Under the pieces are notes generated by a model that worked only from the letters and a program-made list of their open reading frames with translations, was not told where the DNA came from and did no database searches. This document shows, in pieces, positions 58,452-64,000 of a DNA stretch of 64,000 nucleotides. Position 1 is the stretch's first letter, and every line of letters starts with the position of its first letter. The translations under genes were made by a program, and so were the position numbers. This DNA is from Glomus cerebriforme. Taxonomy: Eukaryota > Glomeromycota > Glomeromycetes > Glomerales > Glomeraceae. Where the stretch lies: assembly GCA_003550305.1 (NCBI GenBank), contig QKYT01000122.1, positions 36,530-100,529 of the forward strand, in the 5' to 3' direction.

Positions 58452-60290
58452 GTTATGTTATGGTAAGAATTTAGATTGAATGATCAGGTTAATTTAGTTA
58501 GGTTTTTTTTCAATTTAGATACCATAGTAATTTGTTGCATTATTCGATAAAAATAAGATGACTAATTCAATAAAGACAAATTTGAGAAATAAACTGACTA
58601 ATTTGATATATTAAATACAAATATATTTTTTTTATCTTTGAAGCCATTTAAGAATATAATTTTTTTAAACCTTTCTATCAAATTCATCAAATTTAAATAT
58701 TTTTTATTAAAATTTTCTTTGAGAAACTATTAATATGTGAAAAGAAGATCAATTACAAATGTTAATTAATAAACGAAAAGAGGTGAATGCATACTATCAT
58801 TCTCTTGAACTAAGAGAAAAATTTTTTTTTGGAAAAAACTTGTAAGTAAAATTAATTTGAGATTTGGTACAAGATATTCGAAAAGTACTGTTAGCGAAAA
58901 ATTTTAAGGTCTAGTATGAGACTTCAATGTAAATAAAATATTCATTAACTTTCATAACTTATTATCTCTCAGCTATAAATAATTAATCTTAACTATTATT
59001 TTGTTAGTTAATAAATACTAATTACATGAAAGGAAAAAGAGAAAGAATTATGAGGCTTAGTGAGAGGTATTACAAAAAGTTTTTAAGTATATTTTGAAAG
59101 AAGCCAGGTAAATATTATAGATTTTACTGTTTGAATCTTAATTATGGAATGTAACTTCTTATATAATATATTTAGTGTCCAATTATGTTAAAATTTATGA
59201 GAAGAATGTGGTGGCAAAAATGGTAAGTAATAATGCAGCAGAAACACTTGTATTATTAAGTAAAATGGAAAAAAATGCAAATATAACATTAAGAAATGTA
59301 GATAAAGAAAATGAAAAGGATAAAGAAGATTATAAAATAAAACAGAAGATGTAGTAGTAATGCATAATAATCATTTTTTATTTAATCAATAAAGTCACTA
59401 TTTTAAAATTTTTAATTTGTACTTTAAAAAAAATAAATATATATAATTATTTTCATAACACATTAAAAAATAATAAAAATCATATGATAGGACAATAAAA
59501 AGTAAAATCACTTAGGTGATAGTTACCTTGCGTGATCTTTACTTCAGGTGCAAGTTAATAATACTCACTTATATATTTCATTTTTATAAATCTCTTACTC
59601 TATATAATAAGTTACACTTTTCTTTTAGAGAATATATTTATAATTTATCTAAAAAGTATTTGTTTATTGAATAATATAATATAATAAATACAATTAATTT
59701 GTTTAAAAAAAATTATTATTACATAAAACTAATTGCTACCTGTTACTTTGCAATGGGTTTTAGTTTAATTCTGACCAGAATTATGTATATAATATATATA
59801 TATATCATATCAATTTTCTTTTTGAAAATTTGTGTAATTTTATACTATTGTTTAATCCAATTTTTATAGAAAATAAAATTTCCTTTTTTGAAATTTGTGT
59901 AATATCATGTGATCAAATTATACAATTGTAAAGCATTTATTTATACAATTAATCTAAAGATAACAGTTACATAACAAATATTTTAAGTATATAGATAATT
60001 ATAAGAAAGAATAATAATATAATATTAATAATTTTTTTAATAATTTAATAGTTAAAAATAGTTTAATAATTTATTATTATATAATAGTAAATGTAATACA
60101 ATCACATGATATATAATAAAGACTAGCAATAAATTGCTATAATAATAAATATAATTTTCATATTTTTATTTTTTTATAACTTTAAATTTTTCTTATTATT
60201 TTCATTTCAAATTTTGCAATAATGTTTTAGATAACTTTCTTTTTTATTTTTTTTTAAAGAAAAAACTCTTCATATTAAAATACACCTTTG
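58452..60290. other. Repeat-flank region, no gene supported
   Basis: 1.8 kb of AT-rich DNA. A short coding-like segment near 59220-59350 (MVSNNAAETLVLLSKMEKN, then a Lys/Glu-rich run) is closed by stops on both sides and could be a further transposon scrap. Nothing else recognised. Confidence 0.4.
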
Positions 60291-60300
60291 TGTTAGGACC

Positions 60301-60482
60301 GTGACATATATTACTTAATATTAGTTTCATAAGAGGTCCTACCCCCCCCTAGGTAAGATTTTTTCAACCAATAATATTTAAATATATATAGTATTAATTT
60401 TAACCAATAAAAATGCATAATTTTATATTACGTAAGATTTTGTTTTACCCCACCCCCTAAAATATTACTTAATAAATGTCAC
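60301..60482. mobile_element. MITE-like element with terminal inverted repeats
   Basis: The ends GTGACATATATTACTTAA (60301 on) and, on the other strand, GTGACATTTATTAAGTAA (from 60482) match over 22 bases with three differences. Between them are two C-rich tracts (60341-60349 and 60448-60456) in the same direction, two AACCAATAA boxes and no coding potential; total length 182 bp. Size, inverted ends and lack of genes fit a miniature inverted-repeat transposable element. A target duplication is not clear. Confidence 0.55.
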
Positions 60483-61324
60483 ACCCCTTACTTCTTAATG
60501 ATAAAAAATCTTTTTTCTAATACTTTTTCAAAAAAATAAAATGTCACATTATTTTTCAAGTTATAAAATATTCATTTAAAGTTTTAATTTATTTGAATGT
60601 TAATTTAGAATAAAAAGTTATCAAGTTTTATATTTAGGATTTTTATTAGAAAAATGGTTCCAATTTAAAGATATACTTATCAATTAATACAGATTAATAA
60701 ATCAGAAATAAAGAAAAAAATGATAAAAATCAATGAAATGATAAATGGGACAGATGAACAAAAACTTAAATTTGATACTAAAACTGTCAGTAAATTCATT
60801 CTGACAAATTAATTTGTTAGGATTATTATTCATTACAAAAATATTCAATAGTAAGTTTTATATGATACTATACATAGTTTTGATTTAATTAGTTGATTGT
60901 ATACCCCAATATCTCATCACTGGTCCAACTTTTTATTTCATACAATGGAATCATAACATATATTCTCTTTGAACAATTATTTTCTTTGTATAGGTAGAAA
61001 ATAATAATCTGTAATCAGTCACTATGAAAGATGATGATATCACTATTTTCATTATGAATTAAAGTATTTAAAGTGTAGGAAATAAAGATTAATAATTACT
61101 GATGACATACTGCCCTTGTTCATTTAAATGATATTAGTAACTTTTGATGAATTTTTTGACAAAAAGGGTAATTAAAATTTTTTTAAGTAATTGTGGTATT
61201 AAATGATTTAAAATCTTTCCTGATGGTGCCTTATTGCTTTTTAATAATAAAAACAATACTTATAAAATAAAATATAATATCAAGATAAAAGAAATACATT
61301 TTTCTTAAAAATATTTGATTAAAA
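60483..61324. other. Spacer before the secreted-protein gene
   Basis: About 840 bp of AT-rich DNA including the 3' flank of the secreted-protein gene. Nothing else supported. Confidence 0.4.
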
Positions 61325-61624
61325 TTACGGGTTACAAAAACTATTAGGGGCTTGAATCGTGCAGCCTTTTGTACAAGGGCCAAAATGACAAAAATTTCCA
61401 TCAGCATTAATTTGAAAGATATCGTTAACAAGTGTACAATTAAATTCGCTGCCACAAGATCTAGTTGTAGCTGTAAAACCTAATGATGTAACATTGCAGC
61501 CTTGGATGTTAGCGGGATCACAATCGCAGTTAGGGCTTTTAAAGCAGACAGCTGAGGCGCCGAAGTTGAGAAAGACCAAAAGACCCAAGAAACCAAAGAT
61601 GAAGAGATGAATAGAACGGTTCAT
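61325..61624 (-). CDS. Small secreted cysteine-rich protein, effector candidate
   Basis: An intronless 99-residue protein. It begins with a clear signal peptide (MNRSIHLFIFGFLGLLVFLN, then FGASA with a likely cleavage after ASA near residue 25). The mature ~74 residues carry ten cysteines at regular short spacings (CFKSPNCDCDP, GCNVT, SCGSEFNCT, FCHFGPCTKGC, FCNP), enough for five disulfides, and two Asn-X-Thr N-glycosylation sites (NVT, NCT). No known domain is recognised. Small, secreted and Cys-rich is the usual profile of fungal apoplastic effectors, but a wall or defence protein is equally possible. It sits alone in a repeat-rich, gene-poor stretch. A TATATATATATA box lies about 30 bp upstream of its ATG. 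Downstream, the 3' flank has no further exon. Confidence 0.85.
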   Translation of the reverse strand: MNRSIHLFIFGFLGLLVFLNFGASAVCFKSPNCDCDPANIQGCNVTSLGFTATTRSCGSEFNCTLVNDIFQINADGNFCHFGPCTKGCTIQAPNSFCNP

Positions 61625-61649
61625 TTTGCTTATTAATTATTGATATAAT

Positions 61650-61666
61650 TGATATATATATATATT
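61650..61666 (-). promoter_or_regulatory. TATA-like run upstream of secreted-protein gene
   Basis: A (TA)n stretch of about 14 bases, 26-42 bp upstream of the start codon on the coding strand. Positioned as a core promoter TATA box if the 5' UTR is short; otherwise it may be simple repeat. Confidence 0.4.
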
Positions 61667-62804
61667 TTTGGTTTCGATTTAATTTATTTATTTTTTTTTA
61701 TTATTCTTGGAATGAGAATTTCATGAAGGTTTATATTGGTTTAACCTTTTCATTATTCTTACAATTATGGATAGTATAAGGAGCGAAAGCCTCATTTCGT
61801 TTTATAGAATAGCGAACTTTGGCTGCAAGGGGTGTTTTACAACAAGAAAAAATGTTTGATTCGAAATGTTGAGGAAATATGGTCAACTATTAAATCAAAA
61901 ACTATACCAAACTATTAAAATTGATCGGATTTTTACATAATTCTGGATTCTTTTTATTTTCATACAAATTCCGCGAAAATGTTCTAAATCATCATCTTTT
62001 CATGAATAATTTTCTTTTTCCCAAAAAAAAAACCACTCACATTTTGATAATTATGAAGTATGCGCGATTCGAACTGCTCCTAATTTGTGAAATTTTCTTT
62101 ATTAAAGAATAATCTGAAACAGAGAAATGCTTAGTCAGATTATCGTGAAAGAATTTTGTACTACCAACTTTTAATCGTTACACATTTTTTTTCTCCAATT
62201 GTCTAATATAAAATTTATTTAAGCGATAAAAATCAAATATGTTAAACTAAATTAAGATAATTTTTGGTTGTTATATGTGATTATGTTCCGATTTTGTTTC
62301 ATCCGTTGATAAAAAGTTGAAACAATTGTTTCAAGTAGTGTCTACCATAATACAAAGTTTTTCTGCTTGTATATTCTTAAGTCCTTCGATTTGTTCAGGT
62401 ATTAAAAACTAGCATCTCGGCAATAGACGTGTTCTGAAATTTTTGTATTGATATTTTTAGATTGATAGGAAATATTGACTGTTGAGAATCGAAATTTGTG
62501 GATATTTTATTTGCATTTGTTCTTGATTCATTATAAAATTTCAAGGGTATGAATATAAATTAGGTACAGTAGTACGGCACGAACTTCTATAAAAATAATC
62601 AATTGGATTTAAAAAACTATCTAAAAAGAAATCGATCCACAAAAAAAAAAAAATAATAATCATGAAAATGCTTGAAACTGTGATTATATATACTGCACAA
62701 TAAAAATAATGCCATATATAATTTTAAAATATATTTTACATCTAAACAATTATTCAACCATCGCGATTTAGGGATGGGTCCAGCTCTTGGTCTGTGGAGC
62801 GGTT
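61667..62804. other. Intergenic region, nothing recognised
   Basis: About 1.1 kb upstream of the secreted-protein gene. Composition is ordinary for intergenic DNA of this window; no supported coding frame, RNA gene or repeat. Confidence 0.4.
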
Positions 62805-62902
62805 AAACCGACTCGAATCAGTTCAACTCAAACCGACTCAAGTCGACTTAAGCCGACTCAATCGATTCGAACTGACTCAATCGGCTAAGTCGACTCAGCT
62901 CA
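62805..62902. repeat. Degenerate ~10-bp minisatellite (CCGACTCAA-type)
   Basis: About ten units of the form (A)CCGACTCAA / GTCGACTTA / ATCGATTCGA / ACTGACTCAA follow each other without a gap. The array is rich in CG and GTCGAC-like palindromes, in sharp contrast to AT-rich flanks. Both strands look alike because GACTC and GAGTC alternate with GTCGAC centres. Confidence 0.75.
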
Positions 62903-63430
62903 TATGGCCGTGTAACGGTCAGGGTTGATTTTTTTTAATCAATTTTTTTTTTAGATTAAAAAAAAAAAGAAACTGTCATTTCTTTTTTTTTGTATAAAAT
63001 AAAAGATTGATTTGGCCACTGACGATTTGCTAGTAGTAGAGTCTTATACTAACAGATCACATCTTACTTTGGAAGGTGGGGAGAATTTATAAAAGATAAA
63101 TAAAAATTTGTAATTTATTAAAATTATACATAAATATCTAATAAATGTCTTTAGGGCCTCTCATTAAAATATATATATATATTTTTTTTTAGTTATTTAA
63201 TGAATTTATATAAATATATACAGTATATAAATTACAAGTTTTTTCAAGTAAAATTTGCAATATATAATTTTATATTTATTAAACATGCATAAAATTTTTA
63301 AAATATATATAATTTATTGTGAGTTTGTGATATACAAGTTTACTTATAATATAAAAAGAAATTTTATTAATAAAAAAAATATATATTTACTTATAAAAAA
63401 CTTCATTTTTTTTTTGAAAACAAGTAAATG
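62903..63430. other. AT-rich spacer
   Basis: About 530 bp with A-runs, T-runs and a TA-dinucleotide stretch near 63168-63180. Open frames are only low-complexity Ile/Tyr/Lys runs. Nothing supported. Confidence 0.4.
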
Positions 63431-64000
63431 CATTTATTTCAGTTTTTAAGAAGTATCATTCCAAAACACATAAATCCAATACAATTCACCTTTCACATAC
63501 ATAAAAAGGTACTACTTACTGCACTATAGCTATCAGAATCATAAGAATGCAACCCAATAGCAAAGTCACCTTAAATAAGATATACTCTTAATCTAATTCC
63601 ACAAACACTATCTAAATTGAATGCAAACTAAAAACTAAAAATACATATTCCTTTTAAACAACTACAAAATAAATGAATCAGTTCCTAATAGCCTCTTACT
63701 TATACAGGAATGATAGGATATTAACCATTTAGCTTCCAGAGGTACTGCAATACTAAGAAACAGAAGAACTTGATATCAAAACAATGATAGTACTAAATCA
63801 AATGCAACAGTCTTATCTAAAAATCTTTGTCATAGACATATCTATTTACTTCCTTTCAAAAATAGGCCAATTCCTAATAATATTCCTATATTGGCCTACC
63901 AAATTAAGGTAACTTTTTATGCAGACTAATATACAGTTGAATTTCTATTTAAAAATCTATATTATTATTAATATATCTATTGAAAAAGAAAAAATACTAT
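63431..64000. repeat. Diverged dispersed repeat, copy 2, runs off right edge
   Basis: Same composition and, at about 63855-63985, the same ordered motifs as 54245-54415, same orientation. No frame is open on either strand. The full element length cannot be judged because the window ends inside it. Confidence 0.5.

Noticed and set aside
59218..59354. Possible small gene near 59.2 kb
   Set aside because: Short, closed by stops, no recognisable motif, within repeat-rich DNA.
1..64000. CRISPR array, operon, Shine-Dalgarno or bacterial elements
   Set aside because: Spliced genes throughout; the DNA is nuclear eukaryotic.

Overview
This is a eukaryotic window, most likely from an arbuscular mycorrhizal fungus close to Rhizophagus (Glomeromycotina). 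That assignment is inference. It rests on very AT-rich DNA, genes broken by many introns of about 40-110 bp with GTAA/GTAT-type donors, many mononucleotide runs, a kinase fragment resembling the expanded tyrosine-kinase-like families of these fungi, a decayed Mutator-like (MULE) transposon and a small secreted Cys-rich protein. All gene models were spliced by hand. Except for the two incomplete or unsummed cases noted in the entries (left-edge kinase, second YME2), each model gives a coding length divisible by three with consistent intron phases.

Layout. 1-499: kinase N-lobe running off the left edge (minus). 500-3553: no gene seen. 3554-8418: ATG101 (minus), ribosomal protein L3 (plus), bestrophin-family channel (minus). 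8847-19379: one giant minus-strand gene for a ~3300-residue protein of repeated ASH/HYDIN-like domains. 19799-22982: SGF73/ataxin-7 (plus), SUS1/ENY2 (minus) and ATP synthase subunit h (plus). 23084-34777: two paralogous YME2 genes (both minus) on either side of OST48/WBP1 (plus), then a DHH/DHHA1 phosphoesterase (plus). 34905-49665: SLC35-type transporter (minus), multi-pass membrane protein (plus), CAMK-type kinase (minus), ANTH clathrin adaptor (minus), MAK21/CEBPZ ribosome-assembly factor (plus). 50666-52270: unrecognised four-exon gene (minus).

From about 52.3 kb to the right end the window becomes repeat-rich and gene-poor. It holds a diverged dispersed repeat seen twice, a MULE relic with many stops, a ~58-bp tandem repeat, a MITE-like inverted repeat and a ~10-bp minisatellite. 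The only convincing gene there is a secreted 10-cysteine protein at 61325-61624.

Most genes are housekeeping: autophagy initiation (ATG101), translation (RPL3, MAK21), chromatin (SGF73, SUS1), mitochondria (ATP14, two YME2) and the secretory/endocytic pathways (OST48, SLC35, ANTH). The points most worth following are the giant HYDIN-like protein in a presumably non-flagellated fungus, SGF73 and SUS1 as neighbours (two partners of the SAGA deubiquitinase module), the YME2 duplication around OST48, and an assembly artefact: a single N at 26481 flanked by two identical 95-bp copies.
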